The position numbers and the translations under genes are program-made. From assembly GCA_003342895.1 (NCBI GenBank), contig PTFA01000274.1:280110-344109 (forward strand): DNA of 64,000 nt. Direction: 5' to 3'. Positions 14,881 to 28,200 of the stretch are shown piece by piece; position 1 is the stretch's first letter; every line of letters starts with the position of its first letter. Source of the DNA: Casuarius casuarius (lineage: Eukaryota > Chordata > Aves > Casuariiformes > Casuariidae). The notes beneath the pieces are model-generated. The model was given only the letters and a program-made list of their open reading frames with translations, did no database searches and was not told where the DNA came from.

Positions 14881-15723
14881 CAGCATGGAATGTGTTAACC
14901 TCTTCTGAAAACCTGTTCCTAGAAAATCTTCTAATCATAATCTGTAATAAGCTAAAGAGCAGAAATGGAATCTTATTTTCATAACTCCATGTTAACACTC
15001 AATCGCCCATAAATGACATCTGGGTACCAAAAACAGAGCTATGACTTTATTTGTTAAGACACTGACTCCATTAGCATGAAACGGGCGTTATATATCTTTG
15101 CTGAGTTCCATCCCTTAATTAATATGACCTTTCANTAGTGCTGTTCAGTTATATTTCCAGCTGGACAGACGACTTCTATGAACTTTTCATTAANTGAAGT
15201 CTTTAGGATAGTTAAAGAAATCAAAACACATCAAATGAAAATTTAAATGCTGAAAGAACAGACTTGATTAAATACGCCCTTCAAAGCACAGAGGAAGAAG
15301 AATGTTTAAGATGTGCTTTGCTTTGCCTTACATAGTAGCATTTTGTTGAACATTTCTTCAGCCTATTTAATGATATCTATTTGTTGACTCACGTAAGATA
15401 TTCTAGAGATCTCATTAACTTAGTATTCGAGCAGGAAAGGATAGAAAAATGCATAAATATCATTAACTTTGCCCCCTTTCTCCACAGAATTCAGTGTTAC
15501 CACAAATTTTCATCAAATGCCTAAATTTTTCACTAGCCCTGGTTAGTACACAATAGATGCATATATTAATTCTACTGAATTTCCATGTGTACGAAAGGAT
15601 ATAAGCAAGATTGTTCTATGAAAATTAAAAATCATCATTTCTTTGAATTAATGGTGCCATAACAAGCCCTTTGTAATATTCCCATATCCATTTTGGAGCT
15701 ACTTGCATTAGTGGAAAAATAGA

Positions 15724-15763
15724 GCGTGCACGTGTGTACATGTGTGTGCATGTGCACATATGC
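15724..15763. repeat. Degenerate TG/CA/GC alternating tract
   Basis: Forty bases of nearly strict purine-pyrimidine alternation mix GC, AC, TG and TA steps. It is an interrupted, probably old microsatellite. Confidence 0.85.
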
Positions 15764-18099
15764 TTTTTTGTTGTTGCTGTTACTAAATAGAAGGCCCTTA
15801 GATTTGCCAGCTAGAAGAANCAGTAAGGAGTACAGAACTAAGATAAAGCAAATCGTGACCTAGAGTGACTATGCCAAAGCCAGGAACAGGTCTCAGATCT
15901 TCTTGAGTATTCTATTCCCTCTGCAATTTGGCAACAGGATATAAACTGCTTAATCCTAAAAATATTTATCAGTTGACCAATCACTGGTTAGTATTTGGTT
16001 GTCAAGGAAACAGGCATTTATGAAAGTCTCTTTCAGACACACCGCACCAAAGCAACTGTTACTGAAATCCAGGAGAGCAGTCAACCATTTCCTCATCTGC
16101 CTCAGTTATAATGTGGGGTATAGCAATGACCTAACTACCTTCTCTTACCACCCAGTGTAGTACCTATCCAGGTCCCTTTCGGAGTTTCCGTGGACTCTCT
16201 ATCTATCTGTAGTGCACACTCCTTACAGTGAATCGCACTCCTTTCAACTAGGGCTCCTGGCACACCAGCTCTTGCTCCCTACATCAGTTGATGCCTATGC
16301 CTGAGCGCCCAATCACCGTAGCTATTTGGCCACTAAGCAGCAAGCTCTCCACCCACAGCCTCAGAGAAATGCTTGCTAGCCAAAAGATGCCCTGGCTTCT
16401 CATTATGTGATTCCGGGGGTCATTCCTTTAACCTGGGAAAGGAAACTGGCTCAACAGAGACTTCCGACCCACAGCCACTTAACAGAGTGGTTTTCTTCTG
16501 GATGAGATTCATGCTCCTTAGAGCTATTTTGAAGATTAATTTAATGCCTTTTTCTTTAAAGTTCTTTGAAGATCAGAGAGCTAACTACACCTGTACAGAG
16601 TGAATATCAATCCTGCAATCAGATCAGGCATACTTATTTCTGAGGAATCTATGCACTTCCTTTTATTTTCTCAATAAAAGCTTTTTATATATATTTTTAA
16701 ATGGAACACCATTAAAATCAGTCAGTGTCAAACTACTAAGAACAATTCTGAAGAGTATGTTCCAGCAAGATATTTATAAATTCACTGCATTTGACAAGAA
16801 AGCAGCATTTTCTGATACTCACTGCAGAGCATGCAAAAACAGCTAGTTGCTGTGGTTACCCTAATGATCCTGTGCCCACCATAATNATCTCTGGAGCTTT
16901 CACAGACTAATACTGCATTTGGACCATATTTGTATTTTCCCTTTCTTCTCTTTAAAGGAAACGGAATGACAAAAACCAGAAACATGAGAAGAATTCTTTG
17001 CAGATGCGTTATCCTTAGCATTCTGCTCCATCTGCATTCAACACAAATTAAAGTGGTGCTTTTTAGTGNATAGCTTTGAACAGTAGTCACCAAAATCAGA
17101 GCAGCTGTTACCAAAAAGTGTGCGCATCACAGAAAGGGCAGGAGATCCTACAGAAATTGCACAAGTATTCAATAAAGGGAAAATCTTGCTTGACGCACAA
17201 GGACTACCACGGTATTTAAGAACCGCAGTTTATCAGCTCCTTCACAGAAGTGTAGATGCTCCAGCACAGGCTACAAGAAACTCTACAGCAAGATGATGAG
17301 CAGTAACTTACCTACTAACAGCGTCACCTCATCCCTCATGATTTAAGACTGGCTTAAAGGTGAAGAATGAGATTTTGTATCTATGCTTATTTTTAAGCAT
17401 TACTCTTCACACTTTTAGTTAGTGTTGTTACCTTTGTAACTATTCAGTCCTCTTTAAAGCCAAGCTTATCTCAACGTATAGACATCTTACGATAAGGAGT
17501 TCCACAGATTTACTTCTCTCTGTGAAAAAAGTATTTTTCATTATTTTTTCAATTTCCTACCTTTCAGTTTCACTACCTTCTAATTTTTACGTAATGAGAC
17601 AGAAGAGATGCTCCAAATAACTGTTCTCCAAATCAGTCATTATTTAGAATACTTTAATCATGCCTCAACTTAGTCATCTCTTTCCTAAGATTAAACACTT
17701 TCCAATCTCACTCCTGCTCTCAAAAATGCTGAGTAAGCAATAAAAATTAAACAGCAGATATAAATACAGTAGACATTTGCAACAAGAACTGACAGCTTGT
17801 ACTTCACTCCTGCTATGTGTGTGCCTATCACTGCATANTGCTAAACGGTAAGGCTTCTCAAGGAATCACTTCAGAAACTGGGTAGCAGGATTGCTTTGGG
17901 ACATCCAGGCACCCTGCAACACGGGCAATATGCAGCTTGTAAAACCAGAGGCAAGCTGACTCAACACATAATAGCAACTTAGGGCATGGAAAACATAAGG
18001 GCCCTATCTGAATAGTTCCCTCTGTTCAAATAGCAACGTGCCTTCAATGTGAGCGCCGCCATCTTCAAGCCTCCTAAGACCCCCATGTCAAGACAGTAA

Positions 18100-18165
18100 A
18101 TATTAGCCTATTTTAGAGCTAAGAAAACTGAGGTTTAGGAGACTTAAGCCGCTACGTTGACACTG
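18100..18165 (-). repeat. MIR/CORE-SINE-like fragment
   Basis: The segment reads like the inverse of the MIR-type 'CCTCAGTTTCC...TAAAATGGG' block: CCTATTTTAGAGC, then GAAAACTGAGGTTTAGGAGAC. It is diverged and short. Called from pattern memory, without a library search. Confidence 0.4.
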
Positions 18166-18269
18166 CGATAAATTGTTATGACCCAAGAGAAAAGGCATTG
18201 TCTAAGGAAATGGGTTTCAACAGACATGCATTTAATTCCAATACAATCACATAGAATGGATTCACTTGA

Positions 18270-18445
18270 CACAGTGGAGGATCATGGACCAGTCACGTAT
18301 CCTTTCCTTGTGCCTCCATTCCCCTTCTCACCAGTTTTTTGTCTATTCATAGGCATTCATATTCATATCAATGAATATAAATGTGCAGCATCTAGCGCAG
18401 TGAGGTTTTACACTCAACTGTGCCTGAAGGTACTACAAAAAGTTA
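18270..18445 (+). repeat. Old SINE/LINE-tail repeat
   Basis: GACCAGTCACGTATCCTTTC...TGTGCCTCCATTCCCC resembles the MIR-like '...GTCACTTAACCTCTCTGTGCCTCAGTTTCCCC' block. TGTGCAGCATCTAGCGCAGTGAGGTT resembles the 'TGTACAGCGCCTAGCACAATGGGGT' tail found in turtle and crocodilian repeats. The two lie in the usual order. A 117-codon frame over this region is therefore not a gene. Confidence 0.55.
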
Positions 18446-21400
18446 CAGTAACAAAACAACACCAAATAATTAAAGGAATAGCATATAACAAATATAAAGG
18501 ATACCATGCATTACCATCACGGCAAAAATGAGATCAAATACATCCACAAGAAGTGGGACTACTTTGCAAACAAATTCATGAACAGTATGGAAAAAAATAG
18601 CTAAATTTGCTGGATAATTTATTCACAACGAATAATTCTTCCAGCTCTAATAGTAATACTTAATTACATACCATGATGGAGTATTATGTATTAGTTGGGG
18701 GTACTAATTAGTTAATGTTTGTACAGCTTGTTGAAGATGTAATGTGCTTAAGTATTATTATTAAGTGAAGCATTCAGTTTTAAATTATTTTTACCATAAC
18801 TCAGAGCAGTATCACCTACACTCTTTCAAAGAGCTGTGATCAGATGAACATGGTACTGCTGATCCTTTGCCATGAAGTAAAATTCACAGCACAAATTAGG
18901 TACTAGCAGGAAGTATTAACAGCTCTCTTGCTGTTGAGCAGATTAGAAATGAGATGATTTATTACCATTCTAACGGATCTTTCTTTGATATAGAAGTGTT
19001 CATCTGACACACACCAGATCTCACCAGCTGAGCTAATCAGATAAGATCAGATGGAGTCTTGATTTGCCAGGATGCTGAGCAAAGGGAAGCTTCCATGGAC
19101 TTCAGAGTGATATTGTAGATGCTCAGTATCTCTGACAACCAGTCTACTAAAGTAATGAGGCCATATAGGTGCCTTATATTGATATCGCTTGGATTAGAAA
19201 AATCAAAAGCCACTGCACAAAATGCATCTGTATGTGCTCGAGCCTAAACAACTTACTGCTCAATTACTACAAAAAGGAAAAAAAAGAAACTATTTGATAT
19301 CAGAAGATTTAACATCTGCTTCTGAGACTCAGAAAGAAAGAACTGAGGAAGTGCAGCATTACCACTAGGAAAGGCTTTTAATTTAATAAAATCTCCACCA
19401 TACACAAGACAAATGTAACATCCATAAATATCACTGGCTAATATGCTGCCTTTTTTGTTGTTGTTAGACAAGACGTAAAGCTAGTGGTGGAAATTTTTAA
19501 TATCAGAGTAGCCCACTGTCACTTAGAAGTGAGTATATTGATATTTATAGCTGTCACACTCAGACAAAAGGACACTACTGCAAGCAAACATGTCAGCATT
19601 TTTATGCTAAAAGGAAGAGGACTGTATTTTTCAAGAGAAGTTCCACTGAAAAAGTCATCTAGCTTTCTTTCAAAACTTTCAGCATGTGCATTTTTTAATA
19701 GTTGTAGGCCCTAGGTAAATGACCCATGAAAGAGAATATAGCGCACATCCATTTTATGCAAGATCCACAGAAAATGTGTGTCAGTTACCACCTACAAAGG
19801 CCAAGCACTCAGGCTTTTGCCTCTTAAAATTCGCCAGCATTATCCCCCACTAAAAATCTATGGGACTGAGGAGCCTGGATCCCACAGGTACCTTTGAAAT
19901 TCTACATGTGAGCAACTATTTATGGCTCAAGGAAATAGATAATAAAGACAATAGTTTTAACAAAAAAGTGTAACAAACTACTGCAGTTTAATAAAGGATT
20001 TTGGCCTCCATTTAGGAAGTCAGAGAGGACATTCATTACAAACCTTGCAATCACATTCAGTTCCTGACAGTCTATTTGTGTACATACATTACCCTAGACA
20101 GATGCTAAAATGAATGTCTCCTAAATGAAGTGCAGTGTGAAAATGAAAATCAAATATTTTATGTTTAGATGAGTCATTATTATTAATCTCCTGCATCTGT
20201 ATTCTTTTGGGAGTGAAACTCCACAATCTCATCCCAGGGTATTTTTTTAATTATATGTGAAACTAACTTAACTGGGCGGAGGTTTGAGTATTTTACACCT
20301 CCTTTTGTGAGTCCAAGCTTAGTAACTAATGCGCAAACACATGCAAGTTCGGTCCAACTGACAGCTAATGGATGCATTAGCACCCTCGGTGTGGCATGTT
20401 TCAGTTTAAACTATGCAAACAATGAGTAATGGCTAGGGAGCTCTAGCTTGAAGAAAGAGATGAGTTGAACTGTTTTCAAGTCCAAATTAAGAATCTAGAA
20501 AACTGTGCTTGCATTTGTTTGCAGCAAATGCACTCGTTTCTTGCATTCATTGATGCAGCCTCTATTAATTTAATAGCATCACAGACATTCTNTGCTTAAC
20601 TTTGGCATAGCACCTTAGCTAAGCTTAAATTTATTGACAAGCAGAAGACAGCATTTAAGAATTCAAGTTCAATCACATTCTCACCAGGATATCATTATCA
20701 GCAAACTCTTCCATCTACATCTCAACAGACTCTTCCACATACTTCCCCGCCCCTAGCCCTTCAATCTGATGCCTTTAGAGGCTTAGCTAGTTGTTTGGAC
20801 TCCTTCAAAATGGAAGGAGTTCCACTGGCCTTCAACAAGACTTCACGGAGTGGGCATGCTATCACCTCTCCCCCTCCATTCCCACACTGGCTTGGCATGT
20901 TAGTGGAGTTTTGCTGTGGCTCAACTGCAGTAAGAATGTCAGAGATTCTGGACATAGAAATAAGTTGTTTTTCTAGGGTTATTCTTGATTATTGCCTTGA
21001 TGGTCTGCAGGTATGGTGCCACTTGGTCACCTTCACTTCTCTTGGGTTATCTGGTACACTAACATACTCTGTACATGTTCTCTTGGTATCACGTGCTTGC
21101 TGTTTGCACAACTAAGGACATGCTACATTGTGCAGCACAGCACCGTGTTCAAGACCCCTAAACAGGCTTATCTAACCAGCACGGATCCCAGATCAACTCC
21201 AGGTGGCAATGCCATGTTAGCACGGTATTGTTGCCAGGCTAACTATCCCTGCCTCTCAGCAACACAAACTGACCCGGTTTGAGAGCCACAACAATACTAC
21301 TCTACTGTTTCCTGTTCTGAAGGTAGCTCGCTCAGTTGCAGTTGCAAAGAAGGTATGCAAAATATGAACCTAGCATAGGATGTGTGCAAGGTATCTATGT

Positions 21401-24400
21401 ACACCAAAAGCCTGGATCAATAGCTCTGTGCTCAAATACCCCTATTCATTTTAGATAAGAGGTCATAAGATAGCAACTTAAGAGTCAAAATTACTCATTT
21501 ATCTTGAACAAATCTTTTACCTTACTTTGGCTCCATTCACGAGCAGACAACACTTCTGCATATAACTTCATATATAATTAGCTGCATTGGCATTATTATC
21601 TATTGCGAGTAGTATTTCCCTCAAAACTCCTTCTCTACACCTGTATAGCAAGACTAAGATCAGTCATTTCTATCAGTCACTCTTTAGAACACAAAAGAAT
21701 TAGCAGTTTAATCACTTATACTTTTAGGAGTAAAATCACTACAGAATCTCCTACACAAATAGAGAGATTTTATTGTGGCAAGAAGTTGGATTAGGCGGTA
21801 CCTACCAAGAGCCACAGTTTTTTGCTTCCTAAATTAAATATGAAAAAGCAGAGCATCTGTAAGTACGTTTCTTAGATGGGACTTGTGAAAATATCTCTGC
21901 ACACTTAAGTCACAAGCACCCATCTTCAAATACAATGAGGAAAATATCATCCAGACATTAACAGTGAAAAAGTTGACAGTAATTCTAAAGCAAGAAGCAG
22001 ACATTGGAAAAAAAAAAAAAGAAAAAAGTAAGAAGTAGTAAGTAAGAAGAGTAAGAAGACAAAAGACGGAGCACAGCTGGGAACATCTCTGCTTTACTAA
22101 AAATGGTGTGGAATGGCTGCATGATAATACTGCTAGCTCTGTGTTAAGCAATTCCTCCTTGCTGAAATGAACGACCTCATGACACAATCAAATGATGTTT
22201 CTGATCCTTATTTTGGATTTTTCTTGGCAAACTTTGTAAAAATGTAGAAATATATGGATATATAATCGATTCTACTAATAATTGTTGCTGTGCTAAAAAG
22301 TCTAAATACATTCCAATTGGAATGCATGACAAAATGCCATTGCTGTTTATAATCAAGTACTACTACTCTCAACTCCAGTAGCAAGAAAGAATACGGGACC
22401 GTTACTTCAACATGAGATGACGGTTTCTGAAACACAAGTGTTGGGAGAATACAGTGCACATTAACACCTGTGAGACGACGACAGTCATATCATAAATGTA
22501 GAAACAAGGTCCAATCACAGAAGTCCAAAGAAATGATTCATTTAAGAAGGTATGGTCATACCTGTGTAATTTCAAAGGAATTCCACATAGCTCAAACAAA
22601 GCAGTTTTGCTATCTGGCCATTCTTGCAGAATCTGTACCTTTTTTCATTCTCTGATTGCAAATGGTCTCAACAACAAATCGCAGTCCTGTGGAATTTACT
22701 TCCTATTCCAATTTTCCTCCCAGAAAGTATTGTAATTCTTTATCTCTCAATCCTATGAGAGCGGTTCGTCTGAAAACACAGATGCTTTATAATCACTGAA
22801 GGAATATACCAAGTTTGAGATTTGTCTGTAGTGCTTTTTTGCAGCAGTTTCATCCATCAAATTGGTTAAAATTAAGCTCCAGGTCATGTAAATAATTGGT
22901 TAAAAATATATATGCAGATGATGTAACAGGATGCAGTGCATACTGATATTCTCTTGATGACAAAACTGACGTAAATGCATTAAAGACTGTGCAGGAGCCA
23001 GGCCTAATTCTAGCATGTAAGGTACAGTAAGGTCACTAAAACACACATGATTATCTCTAAATGTATTGCATTTCTGTCTCCAAGAAATTTTTCATTAAAG
23101 GTTTAATAGCGCAGGCTATATAAAAGTAACTGATTTTTTTTTTAATCCTTGGTTAAAAGTTGATGCCCTCTAGCCAAGAATCAAGTGCAGCATGTCACTT
23201 CTGATAGTATCTATTAGTACTATGAATACTTTTGTGGTTTCCTAGTAGCGCTTGTTCACACTTGGCTAAATCAATAAGCAATTTTCCCATATGTACGTAA
23301 TATACAGTAGCTCTGACAGGAACCAGATGGCTTATTCTGTCTGCAATTGAGTTTAGTATTTTACAAAAATAATAAGAANAATAATAAACAGGATAACTTT
23401 CATATATAAATGCAAAATACCCTTTGTTTAATTCCTCTTATGCTACCTATTTCAGCATGAATAAAACCAGTAGCAACACAAGCTACAAGGTAGTGGAGAA
23501 TTAGAGACTCCACAGAAACCGTAATGCTGTACACTGCAAATAGACAGAAAGGCAAAAGATCAACAGAGGCAGAACGTCTGCTGTAAAAGCAAAACCTTCT
23601 AAGCAGAGTGTTCAAGTGCCTAGAGACCAAGGCCTTGATGTTGGCCAGTAGGGGGAACACTGGATATTTTATTACAACATGTGAATACAACGTTTAATTC
23701 TGCATATTCTCAAAGTGTAAAATTCCTCTAAGGGCTAGCACAAGATCACTCACAGCTGAAGTCACCAGCGCTCCATCCATACTTCAGATGTTTCTCTTGC
23801 ATAAAAGGCAACGCATTTCAGCTCAGTTCTCTGCCAGCTGAAGCTCACTCAGTATGTAATGGGGAGAAATACACGTATTTAGTCATATACAAAGTGAAAC
23901 AAAACCAGCATGCAACTCTAGGCACCATTTGCTTTCTCCTCTATTTTTACATATTCAAAATAATAAACTTGTAGGTGCAGAGGACTGGAGAGGAATTCAT
24001 GGAGTCTAGACCTCTGATTCCACAGAGTTCAAACCACTCCAAAAATATCCAAATCCCAAGTAGAAAATCACTGCATTACCCAAATCAGCTAAATTGGAGA
24101 GAGGAGAAAAGGTGGAAGAAAATAATGGTACTATGAACCGCATCATTCCCTTGTCTTTTTCTACTTTTCCTAGTTCAGCACTGACCAATTCAGTGCATAT
24201 TCTAGGTCTCATGAAAATGGCAAGCCCTGTGCTTCACTTCTCCTCCTTCAACTGACATCACCTCTGTATTCAAACTTCAGAGCTTTTTGCTCTGACTGCA
24301 TACAGAAAGTCATCTGGTTTATCCCAGAAAAAACACTGACTATATCCAGACAAACTGGTAAATCAAGTTTGCTACCTAGTGATCAAAAAGCACATCCAAG

Positions 24401-25077
24401 GATCAGAAAATACTTACTACGCAAGCTTAGGTCCAGTGTGTGCATTGAAGCTCCAATATTTAAAGCAAGTCTTAAGGCATTCTGGAAATCAGATTCAACT
24501 CCTAGGATGGCCTTCCTACTAGATATGCATTGTAAATCCTAAACACTCAAGGGAACGTTCATCTTAATTATTTAAAAACAACATAAACACCAGTGGTATT
24601 TTTAGATAGACTTTCAATCTTTTTATTAAGCACTAAGGAAAATGAGATTTGTTCAGTTAAAATATATTGACCGTTATTCACAAGACCAAAGTCCATCATA
24701 CATTTTAAAAAAAAGAAAAATCAGTGCAGGTCCGTAAAAGTCATGGAAGGTCAGAAAACGAAGGGAATATCGATAAGGAAATCTTTTAAAGTGTCTCTTT
24801 CTTCTTTCCTTTAAACAACTTTGATAGTTCCCTTGTTCAAGAGCTTGTGAAGTAGTTTGGTTTCCTTTGTTCCTTTTTCTAATCATGTTCAGACAATCCC
24901 AGAATATGAGATGGTTAAATGATTCCCATTACTTAGCTATGTGTTTCTAGATAGCATCACATGAAACCACAGTGAGCACTGAAGAGGCAAATGATTGGCA
25001 TTTTTACATGGTTATGTTATGCCTGCTCTTCTAACTGGCAGCAAAAGGTAGAGAAGAGTGATGTGAAAAGGGCAAAG
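18446..25077. other. Non-coding flank or intron, no gene seen
   Basis: Unique sequence with a purine-rich block at 22008-22066 (A-run plus GTAAGAAG-type repeats) and a 16-base palindrome at 22309-22324. The region 20790-21290 is slightly richer in G+C and has overlapping open frames on both strands, but none resembles a protein family. Confidence 0.65.
22309..22324. repeat. Perfect 16-bp palindrome with paired GGAATG words
   Basis: CATTCCAATTGGAATG is self-complementary and holds two inverted copies of CATTCC/GGAATG, the MCAT core bound by TEAD factors. Binding is not shown. Confidence 0.8.
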
Positions 25078-25245
25078 TTATTATTATTTTTATTACAGTA
25101 GCCTTCAGAGGCCTCAGCAGAGACCTGGGCTCACAGAACNAGGAACAGAAAGCTATGCACAGCCCCTGCCCCGAAATGTTTACTACCCAAACTGACAAAA
25201 GGGAATACTGACCTCCAGGGAAGGAAGCAATTNGCTTAGTGCCTG
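25078..25245 (-). repeat. Old sauropsid interspersed repeat (LINE-tail type)
   Basis: TTATTACAGTAGCCTTCAG, AGGCCTCAGCAGAGACC and GCCCCTGCCCCGAAATGTTTAC follow the order of a repeat well known in turtle and crocodilian DNA (TTATTACAGTAGCGCCTAGAG... CCCTGCCCCGAAGAGCTTAC). It is inverted relative to the copy near 18270. It is diverged and includes two undetermined bases. Confidence 0.6.
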
Positions 25246-28200
25246 TCAGCCATTAATAGAAGATGTGAAAACTGAAGCCAAATCCCATGGTTCCCAAGAT
25301 GGTGCTCTCAAAAGGAACAATGCTGCTTCACAAATTTATGCTATTCCTCTTTAAGTACAAGTGGAAAAATTAACAACTCTTGCTATTGGAGATAATCCAT
25401 AAGGCTCATATTTTCCTTAGGTTTGAAGGGAGGGGTGAGGCCTCAGTGAGAGAAGCACAGACAGACTTTGGAGCATAATTTTCTCTCAACTTTCCTGATG
25501 ATGTAAGCAGTATTTTAAGAGAAAACAGGTATCATCTGTTTGCATACGCTGAGATAGTATCAACAGCTTGGGACAGGCTGTATTATTTTGTTTATTCATT
25601 TGTATGTAATTTAGTAGAGATTGAAATAAACTGCATATGCGGTTGGGATGTGCATTACTAAAGCAGATGGATTCTTTGTGTGTGAGAATTTAGTGTTCCA
25701 GATTGCCAGCCCTAGAGACAGGAGTCCTCGCTGCAGCCACCCGACAGGTGCAACAGCTGGGCTATCCCCTCCACAGAGCGCTTCTATCTGGAGGTGGAGG
25801 GAATAATTGAGTCTCTAATTCCTGGTGTGTCTGTCAAAGCTGCTGTTCTGTACTGTACTGTTTCCACAAATATTATTTTTTTTGTTGTGATTGTGATTCT
25901 GTGGATTAGGAATCCAGCGTGCTGGGTCAACACAAACAGAAAAATGTTTTTGCTCATCCTTTGAGAAACAATCTGGGAATAACAAGTGCTTTCCACATAG
26001 GCCAGAACACTACAGAGCACTGAATCTTCTCATCTGTCATTAATATAGCCGGATTTAAACTGAAAAATTGGAGGCGAGATCTGATACAGACTGCCTGGTG
26101 GCAGTGTCTCCTGCCGTTCAGGATTACATTCACATGGATGTATTCAGGACGTATTCTTTCCTGCTCTACTTTTCAGTATGTTTACCTAGTCCAGCGTACT
26201 GCGCCACCATGCTACCCAAAGTAGCTAGGTCACCAGCAGCAGTACACGCGCTCCAGCTGGGCTAAACAGCCCTGTTGAAAAGTGGTTTTATCAATCCATA
26301 NCACATCCTATGCATTAAACTGCATGGACACACATAGTTGCACCTGCAAGCCAATTCTTAGGTGCAAACTGGACTTCCCTGACACACAGCCCAATTATGA
26401 ATGGTGCTATATATTTTCTACCAGGCTCTGAGTTCTCTCAAATTCTACTGTTTTTAACAGGATACTGTGACAACTCAACATATTGCAGGACGTCATCCAC
26501 GATGAAAACTGAGGGGATGAACATTACACCCTGCCTGATACTTTGTTCCTCTTAAGCTATTTTTCTGTTCTGCGATGAGAGTTTAATGAGTTGATCATAC
26601 AACACCCATCACCGCACGCACACACAAAGAAGCCAAAATGGGCCAGCACACACTAGTACTCTCCCTACCAGCATTATAAAGACGTTTTTAAGNTCTTCCT
26701 GTAATTTTGTAATGGGGGATGGCACACCTCATTTTCACTTCCAGGCTTCATGTCCCAAGTACTTCTTGAGCCCCATGTCTGCTACTGCCCAGAGAGCAAT
26801 ATACATAAAATTTTAAAAACACAATTTTAAGATGAGCTGGTTCTAAGGCAGTTCACATCAAGGGGAAAGTACTTCTCTTCTGAGTAACTCATTTCTCAGC
26901 TCTTTGAAGCATGTGGCTAATCTCCTAATTGGCATGTTTCACTTGTCACCATGGTGCGCTCATTAAGAGGATTCTCCTGCACCCCTTGCTGCATGGGTAC
27001 TTGAAGGAATGCCTGGGCAGGCAGCGCAAGGGGAGACCTGGCTTTACTTCAAAGGCAATGGTCAGTGAAGCCCTAGGCACACTTGTGTGTGTTAATTAAG
27101 GGGAATCGGGGGTGGTCTGAAGCTTTCAGTCATCCTTGTGGTTAATGGAATATTCAAAGAAGATTGGACACATGCGATGGAGTTTCACGCCTACCCCAGA
27201 GATCCCTAATGGACTATATGTTCCAAACACTTCAAGACATCATCTCAAATATTTCCTAAGTGGATCCCTCATGGCACAGGTGGAAACANAGTACTGTTAG
27301 AATAATGAATATGAATGGTGTGCTCAACACTGAGCAGAAGGTAAATCTGAATTTCTCAAATGCTTCTGAAGGAAGACAGCACTACTTCTCAGTGTGGCCC
27401 TGGAAGAAACTATACTCAAGAGAATTGTCAAAACATAAATGCCCATCAAACAATATTATTCCTTGGTAAATTTTGTATGATGTGAGTTCTAAAATGGGAA
27501 TCATTTGCATGGTTGAAAGAGAAAACTCTGTTTAAACTGACCTAACTTAAGCCCAGTAAGTCCTGATCCTGTTGTCTATCTACAGTGTTAAAACCATTAC
27601 ATAGTATTTTGGCTTCCACAGGAGTCTGTACAAGCGAAAAGAGATCAGGAAAACCAATTTATAGGACAAATATCTGGTTAATAACACAAGAGGAAAAACT
27701 TGGGCAGAGAAATAGAAACCTTATAGCCTAGTCACTAAACAACGATACGGAAGTAGAGAGGTATGCAGCAGACAGGGGAGCAATCTTCGGCTGCGCCTGA
27801 GGCAAATATCACACCTCTTTGCACTGTGGTCTCTAGCTGAGAAAAGGGAACGTCATTTGCAGGTAAAACTAATGTTATTATAACAAAACAATGCTTTATA
27901 TTTGGTGTATAAGCTGAGCACGAACTGTAACAGTGAAAGGAAGNAGAGAGAAATTAACAGTGAGAAGAATGGTCCTTATTGTATTCTAGTTGTCAGGAAA
28001 GACATTCGAGTCCAGTAGTCCCAGTTCCTTAGCTCAGACACAAGGTCACACTGACACAACGTCTTCTCTGGTCTAGAACTGCTCCACGTCGTACTAGCTT
28101 AGAGTACGCAGAGTGAGCTCAGCTTTGTCTCCACTTGCCTGTACAGACCCGCACTTAATAAAAATGGAGGAACAATCTGATTATAATTTATCAGTATTTT

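Larger units (their letters stand above)
5580..18090. other. Non-coding flank or intron, no gene seen
   Basis: Unique AT-rich DNA with short homopolymers (12789-12802, 14 A) and two alternating purine-pyrimidine tracts listed separately. Open frames of 60-125 codons (for example 13506-13883) have no domain, no family resemblance and, in that case, undetermined bases inside. No RNA gene or full transposon is recognised. Confidence 0.7.

Noticed and set aside
18178..18531. 117-codon plus-strand frame
   Set aside because: Lies across an old SINE/LINE-tail repeat, which explains the open frame.
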